The notes: generated by a model from the letters alone, not told the origin. 64,000 bases of DNA from Dermacoccus abyssi (GCF_003515945.1 NZ_QWLM01000007.1:62001-126000); one strand, 5' to 3'. Counted from the stretch's first letter, positions 1-9,133 are shown. A program made the numbers and translations.

Positions 1-158
1 CGTCCGAACCCGTTGTCCACGACGTCGGTGGTTCGACCGAGAGCGCGGCGTGGTTCTCGATCGCCGAAGCCGTCGACCCCGAAGCGCCCGGTTACCCCGA
101 GGGCGGGATGGCCTCGTGGGCCCTCGACGCGGTGCGGGCCTTCGCGGATATGCCATGA
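1..158 (+). CDS. C-terminal end of a Nudix-like hydrolase (5' truncated)
   Basis: Reading from base 3, the frame is open to a TGA at 156-158. It encodes about 51 residues, including VHDVGGSTESAAWFSIAEA, which resembles the late strand and helix of many actinobacterial Nudix hydrolases. The Nudix box itself would lie to the left of the window, so the family call rests on the tail only. The stop overlaps the ATG (155) of the next, broken gene in an ATGA arrangement, which suggests an original operon. Confidence 0.45.
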   Translation, partial: SEPVVHDVGGSTESAAWFSIAEAVDPEAPGYPEGGMASWALDAVRAFADMP

Positions 159-726
159 GTGCACAGGGCGGCCGGGTGAGGGCTCGCACCGTATTCGGGT
201 GGCTCGCCTTGGGGCTCCTGGGTTCTGCCTGATCTGGGTCCCGGCGATGCACGGGCTCGTCGTGCGTGAGCAAGCCAAGACACGCGCGCTCGCCGAGTCG
301 GGCCGTGTCGTCACGGTGGAGAACGTCGAGGACGTGCGCGTCAGCGTCCAGAGTTCCAGGTCGCAGCGCTACGTCTCCAATGTAGGGGTGCGAATCGACG
401 GCACATGGGTGTGGCTGTCGGGGTTTGACGAAGACCGGCCTGATTCCACCCGCCATTGGTACACACGGGGTGGCCTGCAACCTCCGATGCCGGGTACCCG
501 CGCCTAGCCGCCTCTCGAAGTGCGTTACGTCCCTGGGGCGCCGAACGCTGCCACGGTGGAGGACCATGAACATCGGGTGGCGAACCTCGTGGACACGCGA
601 TGGTTCTGGCTGGCGGACGCCATGGCCGCAGCCGTGGCGGTGCTCATGGTGCTGTTCGTCCGGCATCGTGTGCGTCGATGGAGCCAGCGTCGTATCCAGG
701 ACACGAATCAGCGTCGGCGCCCGTAG
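155..726 (+). pseudogene. Broken two-TM membrane protein gene
   Basis: An ATG at 155 overlaps the preceding stop and starts MSAQGGRVRARTVFGWLALG, a typical N-terminal anchor, but the frame stops at 230-232. The continuation lies in another frame from about 225: LIWVPAMHGLVVREQAKTRA, then an extracytoplasmic stretch of about 80 residues, a TAG at 505-507, then in the same frame VRYVPGAPNAATVEDHEHRV and a C-terminal membrane segment WFWLADAMAAAVAVLMVLF followed by basic residues. The pieces join into one plausible protein with a membrane segment at each end (DUF3592-like layout), needing one frameshift and one stop readthrough. I infer a pseudogene; a sequencing error at about 225 would remove only one of the two lesions. 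Confidence 0.5.
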
Positions 727-1013
727 ACGAGCCCCAGCGCACCGGCCACGACGGCCGTGGCGCCGATGCCGAGCAGGATGCCGGGCACCGTGTAGCGCGA
801 GTCCAGGCTGATGACGTCACCGTACGCGAGCGCGCAGAGCACGGCTGTGACGAGTCCGATCGTGGCGAGGACGGCCCCGACGATGTTGGCTTCACGACGT
901 TCGTCGTCGCGTCGCTCCCGTGCGCTCGCCGGTGCGGGTGTGGCCCCCTGCTCGTACGACCAGGCCTGCGTGGGGGCGCTCGCGCCGTAGCTGAAGTCGT
1001 CGTAACTCGTCAT
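708..1013 (-). CDS. Small two-TM membrane protein
   Basis: This 101-residue protein starts MTSYDDFSYGASAPTQAWSY. A polar, Ala/Pro/Glu-rich cytoplasmic N-terminus of about 45 residues is followed by two hydrophobic segments (about residues 47-68 and 76-97) and a short basic tail YGRRR. An upstream in-frame ATG would add 38 Arg-rich residues that look like antisense of other sequence, so I chose the later ATG. It lies 67 bp downstream of the PspC-domain gene on the same strand and is probably co-transcribed with it. Function unknown. Confidence 0.65.
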   Translation of the reverse strand: MTSYDDFSYGASAPTQAWSYEQGATPAPASARERRDDERREANIVGAVLATIGLVTAVLCALAYGDVISLDSRYTVPGILLGIGATAVVAGALGLVYGRRR

Positions 1014-1080
1014 CGCTCGTTCGCCTGCTCTCGTGAGGTGGGGTTGGTCATCGGTGGGATCTCGAGGCTTGATTCGTCGT

Positions 1081-2490
1081 TCACGAGCCCGTACCCGACG
1101 TCTTCGCCGGTGCCTGGCTGCGCACATGGACGAACACGTCGCCGATTCCGACGTCGGTCTTCAGACGGATCGTCTTGTTGCCCGACCCGAGAGTCGTACG
1201 GGTCGGCTCCGTGCCGCTCGAACCGCCTGCCTCGTAGAACACCTGGCCGGCGTCGTCGGTGGCGCTGATGTACCCGAGGCGCGTCACCGAGGTGAGTTCG
1301 ACCTTGACGCCGCGCGGCACCTCGACGCGCAGGCGCCCGGCGGTGAGGCGGGCGTTGACGTCGACGACCTCGGGCATTGTCGCGACGTCGACGCGGGTGA
1401 GATCGATCGTGCTCGTGCCCATTCCGGCGTCGTACGACTGCGTGGCGGCCAACGTCGTCGGCTGGGCGGACAGGGAGCTCGTGCGACTCGAGTAGCCGGC
1501 CGCGTGCAACGACGCGAAGGTGATGCTGACGGCGATGAGCGGCACGACGAGCAGGCTCAACACACCGACGCGGTAGCCGCGCAGCGCGAAGAAGAGGGTT
1601 CCGAGGCTCACGACGGCAAGGCTCCCGAACACCAACCAGGGCAATGCCGTTTCGCCGCCGGTCGTCACGCCGCCGACGAGGCCGAGTGCCGGCGGGACGA
1701 CCGCAAGGCCGGCGAGCAGGAGGAAAGCGGCGAACGGCAACCGGGTGCGGCGCCGGCGGGCGCGGCGTTCGGCGTTGCGCGCGCGGCGGGCCTCCTGGGC
1801 GGCGAGGTTGTTCTGCTGGTGGTGAGCCCGAGCCGCCCGAAACTGCTCCCGGGCGCTTCGGCGCTCGTCGATGAACGGCACCGAGCTCGAGGTGGCGTCG
1901 CCGTCGAATCCGTAGCCCGTCACGGGTGGTTCTGCCACGGTGTTGCTCCCGCCGGGTGCGGGCGTCGGTGCGTAGGTCGCGCCAAGGGGGAGAGGTTCGT
2001 CCGTGCGGCCGCGACGAACGACGACGAACGCCAGGGCCCCGAGTGCAACAAGGGAGATCACGGGGCCGGTGTTGCCGAGGAACTCGAAACCGAAGCCCCA
2101 CGGCATCGTGACGAGGAGGGCCAGCGCGGTGAGCACGAGGACGACCATCGGCATACCGCTGTCGCCGCGGCGGACCTCGTCGAGCACGACGCGGTCGGCG
2201 AGGTCGGGCACGAGGCTCCACGCCAGGAGGTAGACCACCAGGCCGACACCTGACAGCACGAGCAGGATGGCCGCCGCGCGCACGAGCAACGGCGCGACGC
2301 CGAGTCGCAGCCCGACGCCGGCGCAGACACCGCCGAGCCACCCGCCGTCGGTGTCGCGACGCAGGTCGATGTCGCGCAACGTCTCGATGAAGCGGTCGAA
2401 GCCCGCTCCCGTCGCGGCGCTTGTCGCGCCGCGCGCACTGCTTCCGGTGCGCTCGTCTTCCCGCGGGTTCGGGGTGGCCGTCTCGTTCAT
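1081..2490 (-). CDS. PspC-domain membrane protein with C-terminal toast-rack-like domain (LiaF-like)
   Basis: The protein has 469 residues. Residues about 30-100 form a PspC domain (GGWLGGVCAGVGLRLGV followed by a hydrophobic helix). Further membrane segments and an Arg-rich cytoplasmic linker (RRARNAERRARRRRTR) follow. The last 110 residues are a soluble beta-rich domain of the kind found in LiaF/YvqF-type proteins. The gene is divergent from a PspC-bearing histidine kinase and its regulator; in Firmicutes LiaF restrains the LiaSR pair, so an inhibitory or sensing role at the membrane is a reasonable inference. A CAGGCT hexamer lies 6 nt before the ATG. Confidence 0.8.
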   Translation of the reverse strand: MNETATPNPREDERTGSSARGATSAATGAGFDRFIETLRDIDLRRDTDGGWLGGVCAGVGLRLGVAPLLVRAAAILLVLSGVGLVVYLLAWSLVPDLADRVVLDEVRRGDSGMPMVVLVLTALALLVTMPWGFGFEFLGNTGPVISLVALGALAFVVVRRGRTDEPLPLGATYAPTPAPGGSNTVAEPPVTGYGFDGDATSSSVPFIDERRSAREQFRAARAHHQQNNLAAQEARRARNAERRARRRRTRLPFAAFLLLAGLAVVPPALGLVGGVTTGGETALPWLVFGSLAVVSLGTLFFALRGYRVGVLSLLVVPLIAVSITFASLHAAGYSSRTSSLSAQPTTLAATQSYDAGMGTSTIDLTRVDVATMPEVVDVNARLTAGRLRVEVPRGVKVELTSVTRLGYISATDDAGQVFYEAGGSSGTEPTRTTLGSGNKTIRLKTDVGIGDVFVHVRSQAPAKTSGTGS

Positions 2491-2615
2491 GCCCCCAGCC
2501 TGCCGCGTGCTCGCGGTCCACCGGCAGGGGGAGCAACCCTGACGCGACCCTGAACTTCCTCGAGGCGACCCCGGGAAAGGGGCGCTCGCGCTCGCGCGTG
2601 CGACACCATGGAGTC

Positions 2616-3839
2616 ATGACGACGCAGCAGAGCACCTCGGCCCCCTCGGGGGCCGAACGTGTGCTGCCCGCGCACTGGCCGGACGTCAACGAACGACCTC
2701 CGCTCGAGCGCCTGCCGCGAGCAGGCTGGCTCGGCGGTGTCTGTGCCGGTATCGCACGCCACCTCGGCGTCTCGGCGTGGGCCGTGCGGGGCGTCGTCAT
2801 TGTCACGTCGCTCGTGTGGGTGGGGCTGCCGGTCTACCTCTTCCTGTGGTTCTCGATGCCGCGCGCTGAGCAGGCCGGTCGGACGCCGCGTCCGCGCCTG
2901 CTGCTCGCGTCCGGATTCCTCATCGTCACGCTCGTCGGCGCACTGCTGGCCGACACCTCGGGCGTCAGCGTTCAGCTCGGCATTCCGTTGCTCGTGTCGT
3001 CGGCGGGCCTCGTCATTGCGTGGTCGCGCCTGGCCGACCGCGACCGACGAGCCTGGGTGAGCAGTGACTTCGGTCGACGAGAGTCATTGCTGCGCCTGAG
3101 TTTCGGTGCGTTCCTCGTGCTCGTCGGTCTCGTCACGGCGGCCGCGACGGGTCGTGGCTTCGCCGGTCTGCGTGACGTGGGTATCGCCCTCGTCGTCCTG
3201 CTCGGCGGGCTGGCGGCCGTGCTCGCGCCGTTCGGGCTGCGCCTGTGGGACGACATGCGTCGCGACCAGGCGGAGAAGGCCATGGCCGACGCCCGAGCCG
3301 ACGTCGCCTCGCACCTGCACGACTCCGTCCTGCAGACGCTCGCGCTCATCCAGCGCCGCACGAACGAACCGGAGATCGCCCAGCTCGCCCGCACCCAGGA
3401 GCGCGACCTGCGCTCGTGGCTCTTCGCCGACGACGAGAACGCCCCCGAGGTGGCCGACGCGCCGGAACTGCTGCGCGGCGTCGTCCACGCGGTCGAGGAC
3501 GGCTTCGCCGTGCCGGTCGACGTCATCGTCACCGGGCAAGCACCCGTGACCCCGCGGATCGAAGCACTCGTGAGCGCGGTACGGGAGGCGACGACGAACG
3601 CGGCCAAGCACGGTGCGCCGCCCGTCTCCGTCTACGCCGAGTTCAACGCCGACGTGGCAGAGGTGTTCGTCCGCGACCACGGCGAAGGGTTCGATCTCGA
3701 CGCCGTCGCGGAGGACCGCGCGGGGGTGCGCGAGTCGATCGTCGGGCGCATGGAACGTCACGGCGGCAGCGCCCGCATCCGTCGTCTCGACGACGGTCTC
3801 GAAGTCTCACTCACGATGCCCTTGGAGGAAAGGTCATGA
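2616..3839 (+). CDS. Sensor histidine kinase with N-terminal PspC domain (LiaS-like)
   Basis: The protein has 407 residues. Residues about 30-90 are a PspC domain (AGWLGGVCAGIARHLGV) that resembles the divergent neighbour. Four or five membrane helices follow to about residue 210. The dimerisation helix carries ASHLHDSVLQTLALIQ with the likely phospho-His at about 235. The HATPase_c domain shows an N box (EATTNAAKHG) and a G1-type DHGEGFD. The ATG at 2616 has GGAG just upstream; earlier in-frame starts would read through the neighbour's promoter. Its stop overlaps the next gene's ATG (ATGA), so kinase and regulator are translationally coupled. Confidence 0.88.
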   Translation: MTTQQSTSAPSGAERVLPAHWPDVNERPPLERLPRAGWLGGVCAGIARHLGVSAWAVRGVVIVTSLVWVGLPVYLFLWFSMPRAEQAGRTPRPRLLLASGFLIVTLVGALLADTSGVSVQLGIPLLVSSAGLVIAWSRLADRDRRAWVSSDFGRRESLLRLSFGAFLVLVGLVTAAATGRGFAGLRDVGIALVVLLGGLAAVLAPFGLRLWDDMRRDQAEKAMADARADVASHLHDSVLQTLALIQRRTNEPEIAQLARTQERDLRSWLFADDENAPEVADAPELLRGVVHAVEDGFAVPVDVIVTGQAPVTPRIEALVSAVREATTNAAKHGAPPVSVYAEFNADVAEVFVRDHGEGFDLDAVAEDRAGVRESIVGRMERHGGSARIRRLDDGLEVSLTMPLEERS

Positions 3840-4522
3840 CTGCACCGTTGCGCGTCGTCCTCGTCGACGACCACCGGATGTTTCGCGCCGGCGTGCGCGC
3901 CGAACTGCTCGAGGCCGCGTCGGCGGGCACGCCCGTGGAGTTCGTCGGTGAAGCGGGCAGCGTCGAGGAGGCGGTCGAGGTCATCACCCGCGAGCGCCCC
4001 GACGTCGTCCTGCTCGACGTGCACCTGCCCGGCGGTGACGGACGTGGCGGAGCCGACGTGGCCCGCGCCTGTGCGGGCGTCGACTCGAACGCGGGGGAGC
4101 CGGTACGGATGCTCGCGCTGTCGGTCTCGGACGCGGCGGAGGACGTCGTCGCCGTCATCCGCGCGGGCGCTCGCGGTTACGTGACGAAGACGATCTCACC
4201 CGACGACCTGCTGCGTGCCCTCGAGCGCGTCGCCGCGGGTGACGCCGTCTTCTCGCCGCGGCTGGCCGGATTTGTCCTCGACGCGTTCGGCGCCGCAGCG
4301 GGGGAGGTGGCCGAGGTCGACGAGGAACTCGACAAGCTCTCGGCCCGTGAGCGCGAAGTGATGCGACTCATCGCGCGCGGATATCAGTACAAGGAGGTCG
4401 CGAAGGAGCTGTTCATCTCCGTCAAGACCGTCGAAACCCACGTGAGCAACGTCCTGCGCAAGCTCCAGTTGTCAAACCGGCACGAGCTCACGTCGTGGGC
4501 GATGGCGCGGCGCCTTCTCTGA
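3836..4522 (+). CDS. NarL/LuxR-family response regulator
   Basis: The protein has 228 residues. The receiver domain starts PLRVVLVDDHRMFRAG, with the predicted phosphorylated Asp61 in VVLLDVHLPGGDG. The C-terminal LuxR-type helix-turn-helix is LSAREREVMRLIARGYQYKE and continues through VKTVETHVSNVLRKLQ. A strong ribosome site (GGAGGAAAGG) lies at the end of the kinase gene. It partners with the PspC kinase and likely controls the divergent PspC gene and other envelope-stress targets (inference). Confidence 0.93.
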   Translation: MTAPLRVVLVDDHRMFRAGVRAELLEAASAGTPVEFVGEAGSVEEAVEVITRERPDVVLLDVHLPGGDGRGGADVARACAGVDSNAGEPVRMLALSVSDAAEDVVAVIRAGARGYVTKTISPDDLLRALERVAAGDAVFSPRLAGFVLDAFGAAAGEVAEVDEELDKLSAREREVMRLIARGYQYKEVAKELFISVKTVETHVSNVLRKLQLSNRHELTSWAMARRLL

Positions 4523-4656
4523 CGTCCCGGCCTTGAGAGCCGCATGGGCCGTGACGGCAGGTCGGCACCTCAACCGGGCGAGTTCAGGATCCAAAGTGGC
4601 GTGACGACGAGTGCGCACTTCACGAGCAGCCCATCGCGGCCAGGCTCGGACGACGA

Positions 4657-4688
4657 AAGGTGCGCCCCGGCGAACCGGGGCGCACCTT
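4657..4688. terminator. Perfect 14-bp hairpin between convergent genes
   Basis: Arms 4657-4670 and 4675-4688 pair perfectly around a CGAA tetraloop. It sits between the response regulator (+) and the small membrane protein (-), so it could end both transcripts. There is no clear T-run, as is usual in high-GC actinobacteria. Confidence 0.75.
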
Positions 4689-4704
4689 CGTGCGAGCGAG
4701 TCGA

Positions 4705-5052
4705 TCAGTGCCAGAAGACGGCCACGGCAACGTTGACGACGGCCAGCACCGCGGCACCGGTGACGAGCGGAGCAGCCACTTCGTTCTTCTTCTCCTTCGA
4801 CTGGGCCACCTCGAGCAGGCCCACGACGACGAAGGCGATGAGGAGCTTGACCGCCACCCAGACGTGGTTGAGCTCCCAGCTCTGCGATGAGGCCACACCC
4901 ACCATCGCGAGGCCGATGAGCAGCTGTGCGCGGGCACCCCACACCATCGCGGGCACGGCACGCGGTGCCTTGGCGACGGCGGCGTACCCACCGATGATCG
5001 CGGCCATGCCGAGCAGGTGGGCGAACAGGAGCACGTTCTGCAGAGTCGTCAT
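4705..5052 (-). CDS. Small four-TM integral membrane protein
   Basis: The protein has 115 residues and starts MTTLQNVLLFAHLLGMAAII. Four hydrophobic segments fill almost its whole length, joined by short loops (AKAPRAVPAMVWGAR and AQSKEKKNEVA). There is no recognisable catalytic motif. It resembles small hypothetical membrane proteins common in Micrococcales. A TAGCCT hexamer 6 nt before the ATG suggests a leaderless or near-leaderless transcript. Confidence 0.75.
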   Translation of the reverse strand: MTTLQNVLLFAHLLGMAAIIGGYAAVAKAPRAVPAMVWGARAQLLIGLAMVGVASSQSWELNHVWVAVKLLIAFVVVGLLEVAQSKEKKNEVAAPLVTGAAVLAVVNVAVAVFWH

Positions 5053-5058
5053 GACTCC

Positions 5059-5064
5059 AGGCTA
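5059..5064 (-). promoter_or_regulatory. -10 hexamer of the 4705-5052 gene
   Basis: TAGCCT on the minus strand lies 6 nt before the ATG, which places transcription start at or near the first base of the start codon. Confidence 0.5.
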
Positions 5065-5125
5065 GGTGCTCGCTGCACATCGCTTGTGCGGCGGGGCTGT
5101 TCGCCGTGCGTTCGCTATCCGAGCG

Positions 5126-5794
5126 TCAGGCGACGGTCGTCGGGTTGATCTCTTCGCCGGCGGCCCGCTTGGCCTCGGCGTAGGCGGCGACGTTGGCGCT
5201 GATCCGCTTGCGCATCACGGTGGAGACGAAGACGCCGAACGCGAGGGCCACGATGAGGCCGACGAACGAGAAGTTGTGCATCCATTTCTCCGCGACCTTG
5301 CCGAGGAAGTGAACCCCGTAGGCCAGACCGCCGGCCCACGCGAAAGCGCCCGTGACATTGGCCAGGAGAAAGCGCGGGTAGTTCATGCGCAGGGACCCCG
5401 CGAGCGGGCCCGCGAAGATGCGGAGCAGTGCCACGAACCGGCCGAAGAACACGGCCCACACGCCGTGGCGGTGGAACGCGTGCTTGGCGTAGCCGATCGT
5501 CTCGTCGTTGACGTGGTGCGGGAAGCGTTCGCCGAGCCAGCCGAACAGGCGATCGCCGAAGTGGCGGCCCACGAAGTAGCCGATCGAGTCACCCACCGCA
5601 GCGCCGACGATGGCGGCGGCGGCCACGCCGTGAATGCTGATGCGCGGCTCCGGCCCCGACGCGAGAAGGGACGCAGTGACGAGCATGATCTCGCCGGGCA
5701 GGGGGATGCCGATGCTCTCCACGAGAATGATGAGGCCGGTCAGGGCATAGACGGCCTGAGCCGGTACCGCATCGAGGAGGGCATTGAAATCCAC
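5126..5794 (-). CDS. DedA-family membrane protein
   Basis: This 222-residue SNARE-associated/DedA protein has the family landmarks LVESIGIPLPGEIMLVTASL, GDSIGYFVGRHFGDRLF, and FFGRFVALLRIFAGPLAGSL, plus a basic C-terminus. DedA proteins act as lipid (including undecaprenyl-phosphate) transporters. I chose the GTG at 5794 (VDFNALLDAVP): the protein then starts where DedA homologues start, and TACCCT lies exactly 6 nt upstream as in other genes here. An ATG at 5836 would add 14 residues and has no obvious signal. The gene is divergent from pcrA. Confidence 0.9.
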   Translation of the reverse strand: MDFNALLDAVPAQAVYALTGLIILVESIGIPLPGEIMLVTASLLASGPEPRISIHGVAAAAIVGAAVGDSIGYFVGRHFGDRLFGWLGERFPHHVNDETIGYAKHAFHRHGVWAVFFGRFVALLRIFAGPLAGSLRMNYPRFLLANVTGAFAWAGGLAYGVHFLGKVAEKWMHNFSFVGLIVALAFGVFVSTVMRKRISANVAAYAEAKRAAGEEINPTTVA

Positions 5795-5800
5795 CCCTCC

Positions 5801-5806
5801 AGGGTA
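5801..5806 (-). promoter_or_regulatory. -10 hexamer of the dedA-like gene
   Basis: TACCCT on the minus strand lies 6 nt before the GTG start. It supports that start and a leaderless transcript. Confidence 0.5.
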
Positions 5807-5941
5807 GGCGCCTTTTTCGGCAGTTTTGACCGTCATGACGCCGATGAGACGTGTCGTCGCCCACCTTGCGTGCAGCCCCCGCACGGCCTCTCGCGGGGAG
5901 GGCCGACGTTGTCGGTGCTCACTCCTAGACTGGGCACCATC

Positions 5942-8566
5942 ATGAGTGGGCTTTTCGACGACCTTCCCCTGCCCGGTTTCGACGCCGGAAGCAACGGCGA
6001 CGCGCGCCGGGCGAACCGCGCGGAACGCACGCCGAAGGGCGCGCAGACCTCTGCGGCCGACGATTCAGGAGTGCCGCTGTGGGCCCTCGAAGAGCCCTCG
6101 GCCGACGGCGACGTCCCGCCGGAGGAGTCCGACGCGCCGATGCTCGGGCGCGGTTCGCACTGGGGGCGCCCCGACACCTCAGCCGGGCCCGATTTCCGCG
6201 CGAACCCCGCGAGCCTGCTCGAGGGCATGAACCCGCAGCAGGCGCAGGCCGTCAAGCACTTCGGTTCGCCGCTGCTCATCGTGGCCGGTGCCGGTTCGGG
6301 CAAGACGCGGGTGCTCACCCACCGCATCGCCTACCTCATGGCCGAACGAGGAGCCCAGCCCGGGCAGATCCTCGCCATCACCTTCACGAACAAGGCCGCG
6401 GCCGAGATGCGTGAACGCGTCGAGCAGCTCGTCGGGCGCGCCGCGAACGCCATGTGGGTGAGCACGTTCCACTCGGCGTGCGTGCGCATCCTGCGCCGCG
6501 AGGCCAAGCACGTGGGCCTCAAGTCGACGTTCTCCATCTACGACGCCGCCGACAGCCAGCGCCTCATGGCGATGGTCACCCGCGATCTCGACCTCGACCC
6601 GAAGCGTTACCCGCCCAAGTCCTTCAGCTTCCAGGTGAGCAACCTCAAGAACGAGCTCATCGACGCCGAGGAGGCCGCGCGTCGCGCCGAGACCGACCAG
6701 GAACGCAAGGTCGCCGACGCCTACCGGCTTTACCAGCAGCGCCTCACGGCCGCGAACGCGCTCGACTTCGACGACATCATCATGACGACGGTGACGATCC
6801 TGCAGGCGTTCCCGCAGGTGGCCGAGTACTACCGGCGCCGCTTCCGCCACATCCTCGTCGACGAGTACCAGGACACGAACCACGCGCAGTACGTGCTCGT
6901 GCGTGAACTCGCCGGGGGTGAGAAGGCGTCGGGTGGCATCGAATCCGTCGACGCCGAGGGCGACTCGCGCGCGGCTGAGGGCGTGCCGATGGCCGACCTG
7001 TGCGTCGTCGGTGACGCCGACCAGTCGATCTATGCATTCCGCGGCGCGACGATCCGCAACATCGTCGAGTTCGAGGAGGACTACCCGAACGCCACGACGA
7101 TCCTGCTCGAGCAGAACTACCGCTCGACTCAGAACATCCTCGGTGCGGCGAACGCCGTCATCGAGCGCAACCCGGAGCGGCGCAAGAAGAACCTGTGGTC
7201 CGATCAGGGCGCGGGGGAGAAGGTTGTCGGCTACGTCGCCGACAGCGAGCACGACGAGGCGGCCTTCGTCGCCCGCACCATCGACTCGTTGGGGGACAGC
7301 CGCGGCGTCAAGCCCAAGGACGTGGCCGTCTTCTACCGCACGAACGCTCAGTCACGCGCGCTTGAAGAGGTGTTCGTGCGCGTGGGCCTGCCGTACAAGG
7401 TCGTCGGCGGCACGCGCTTCTACGAGCGCAAGGAGATCAAGGATGCGCTCGCCTACCTGCGCGTCATCTCCAACCCGGCCGACACGGTCAACCTGCGTCG
7501 CATCGTGAACACCCCGAAGCGTGGCATCGGCGACCGGGCGCAGGCGAGCATCGGGGCGCTGGCCGAAAGGGAACGCATCACGTACATCCAGGCGCTCGCC
7601 CGCCCGGACGACGCACCGGGCATCGCCACGCGAAGCGTGAGCGCGATCCGCGGGTTCACCGAGTTGCTCGAGGGCCTGCGCGTTGTGCGCGAGAGCGGCA
7701 GCGGGGTCGGCCCGCTCATCGAGGCGATCCTCGAACGCACCGGCTACCTCAAGGAGCTGCGCGAGAGCCGCGATCCGCAGGACGAGACGCGCATCGAGAA
7801 CCTCGCCGAACTCGTCGCCGTCGCGAACGAGTTCGACGACAACTACCCGGGAGCCACCCTTGAGGACTTCCTCGAGCAGGTCTCCCTCGTCGCCGACACC
7901 GACGAGATTCCCGAGGACGGTGAGGACCAGGGCGTCGTCACGCTCATGACGTTGCACACGGCCAAGGGCCTCGAGTTCCCCGTCGTCTTCCTCACCGGCA
8001 TGGAGGACGGCACGTTTCCGCACATGCGGGCGCTCGGCGACACCAAGGAGCTCGAGGAGGAGCGGCGCCTCGCCTACGTCGGTCTGACGCGCGCTCGGCA
8101 GCGGCTCTACCTTTCGCGTGCTGCGGTGCGTTCGGCCTGGGGTGCGCCGCAGTACAACCCCCCGTCGCGCTTCCTCGGCGAGATCCCCGACGACCTGCTG
8201 CACTGGGAGCGCGAGGGCACGACGTTCGCCACGGGTCCGCGCGGCTACGGTTCCGGCTACGGCGGGGGCTCGCGGCGTGACGACGATGACGGCCCCGTCA
8301 TCGGCCGCGGCACCGCTCCCGTCGCGCGCCTGTCGAGTGGCGGACGCGCAGGCTCGTTCTCGGCGAACAAGAACTCGGCCGTGGGCCGTGGCAACCGCGC
8401 CATCCCGAACCTCGATGCCGGCGACAAGGTGACGCACGACAGCTTCGGCCTCGGCACGGTCATCCGCGTCGAGGGTCAGGGTGATCGCGCGATGGCCCAC
8501 ATCGACTTCGGCGACGGCCCACCCAAGCGCCTCCTGTTGCGCTACGCGCCGGTGACGAAGCTCTGA
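5942..8566 (+). CDS. pcrA: ATP-dependent DNA helicase PcrA/UvrD
   Basis: This 874-residue superfamily 1A helicase unwinds DNA in nucleotide excision repair and replication restart. After an acidic, Gly/Ser/Pro-rich N-terminus of about 90 residues come the Q motif (GMNPQQAQAV), Walker A (VAGAGSGKT, about residue 117), ILVDEYQDTN (motif II), VVGDADQSIYAFRGA (motif III), QNYRST (IV) and LMTLHTAKGLEFPVVF (V), and VGLTRAR (VI). The last 45 residues form the Tudor-like fold (GDKVTHDSFGLGTV) that binds RNA polymerase in PcrA. A glycine/serine linker precedes it. In M. tuberculosis uvrD1 is also next to sucCD. Confidence 0.96.
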   Translation: MSGLFDDLPLPGFDAGSNGDARRANRAERTPKGAQTSAADDSGVPLWALEEPSADGDVPPEESDAPMLGRGSHWGRPDTSAGPDFRANPASLLEGMNPQQAQAVKHFGSPLLIVAGAGSGKTRVLTHRIAYLMAERGAQPGQILAITFTNKAAAEMRERVEQLVGRAANAMWVSTFHSACVRILRREAKHVGLKSTFSIYDAADSQRLMAMVTRDLDLDPKRYPPKSFSFQVSNLKNELIDAEEAARRAETDQERKVADAYRLYQQRLTAANALDFDDIIMTTVTILQAFPQVAEYYRRRFRHILVDEYQDTNHAQYVLVRELAGGEKASGGIESVDAEGDSRAAEGVPMADLCVVGDADQSIYAFRGATIRNIVEFEEDYPNATTILLEQNYRSTQNILGAANAVIERNPERRKKNLWSDQGAGEKVVGYVADSEHDEAAFVARTIDSLGDSRGVKPKDVAVFYRTNAQSRALEEVFVRVGLPYKVVGGTRFYERKEIKDALAYLRVISNPADTVNLRRIVNTPKRGIGDRAQASIGALAERERITYIQALARPDDAPGIATRSVSAIRGFTELLEGLRVVRESGSGVGPLIEAILERTGYLKELRESRDPQDETRIENLAELVAVANEFDDNYPGATLEDFLEQVSLVADTDEIPEDGEDQGVVTLMTLHTAKGLEFPVVFLTGMEDGTFPHMRALGDTKELEEERRLAYVGLTRARQRLYLSRAAVRSAWGAPQYNPPSRFLGEIPDDLLHWEREGTTFATGPRGYGSGYGGGSRRDDDDGPVIGRGTAPVARLSSGGRAGSFSANKNSAVGRGNRAIPNLDAGDKVTHDSFGLGTVIRVEGQGDRAMAHIDFGDGPPKRLLLRYAPVTKL

Positions 8567-8700
8567 AGCACCGCCGTGGGTGGCTCACCTTCGGCGCGGC
8601 CGCGGTGCCCGCCACACCCAGGCCTCGGTTAATAGCGCCTAACTGAATTTTCCGCTGTGGTGCGCGTTACAGTTCGAACAACGAGCGAAGGGAGCCCACC

Positions 8701-9132
8701 ATGTCCGAGAACACGCAAGGTGCCACCGAGCGGTTGCGCATCGTCGTCGCCAAGCCGGGCCTCGACGGCCATGACCGTGGCGCCAAGGTCATTGCCCGTG
8801 CCCTGCGTGACGCGGGCATGGAGGTCATCTACACGGGCCTGCACCAGACGCCCGAGCAGATCGTCACCGCCGCCGTGCAGGAGGACGCCGACGCAATCGG
8901 CATGTCCGTTCTCTCCGGCGCTCACATGACGCAGTTCCGCAAGGTGACCGAGTTGCTCAAGGAGCAGGGCGTCGACGACATCGTCGTCTTCGGTGGCGGC
9001 ATCATCCCGGAGGAGGACATCCCGCCGCTCAAGGAGATGGGTGTCGCGCAGATCTTCACTCCGGGTGCCCCGACGACCACGGTCGTCGACTGGGTGCGGG
9101 CCAACGTCGGTCAGCCTGCGGCATCAGTCTGA
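8701..9132 (+). CDS. B12-binding small subunit of an acyl-CoA mutase (methylmalonyl-CoA mutase type)
   Basis: This stand-alone, 143-residue cobalamin-binding domain contains [11 protein letters not shown], the DxHxxG motif whose His24 would be the lower ligand to cobalt. SVLSGAHM and [11 protein letters not shown] follow, both typical of the Rossmann-like B12 domain. Its partner, a catalytic large subunit lacking a B12 domain, is encoded at 58584-60182. A GAAGGGAG ribosome site precedes the ATG. The gene lies just upstream of sucC: succinyl-CoA, the mutase product, is the substrate of SucCD. A hairpin follows at 9134-9152. Confidence 0.88.
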   Translation: MSENTQGATERLRIVVAKPGLDGHDRGAKVIARALRDAGMEVIYTGLHQTPEQIVTAAVQEDADAIGMSVLSGAHMTQFRKVTELLKEQGVDDIVVFGGGIIPEEDIPPLKEMGVAQIFTPGAPTTTVVDWVRANVGQPAASV

Positions 9133-9133
9133 C

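Noticed and set aside
1010-2806. 598-codon minus-strand ORF covering the PspC gene in another frame
   Set aside because: Arg/Pro/His-rich; the PspC frame on the same strand has clear domains and a sensible start.
5795-5836. Longer start (ATG 5836) for the DedA-like protein
   Set aside because: No ribosome site or -10 signal; the GTG at 5794 has both a correctly placed TACCCT and the family-typical N-terminus.
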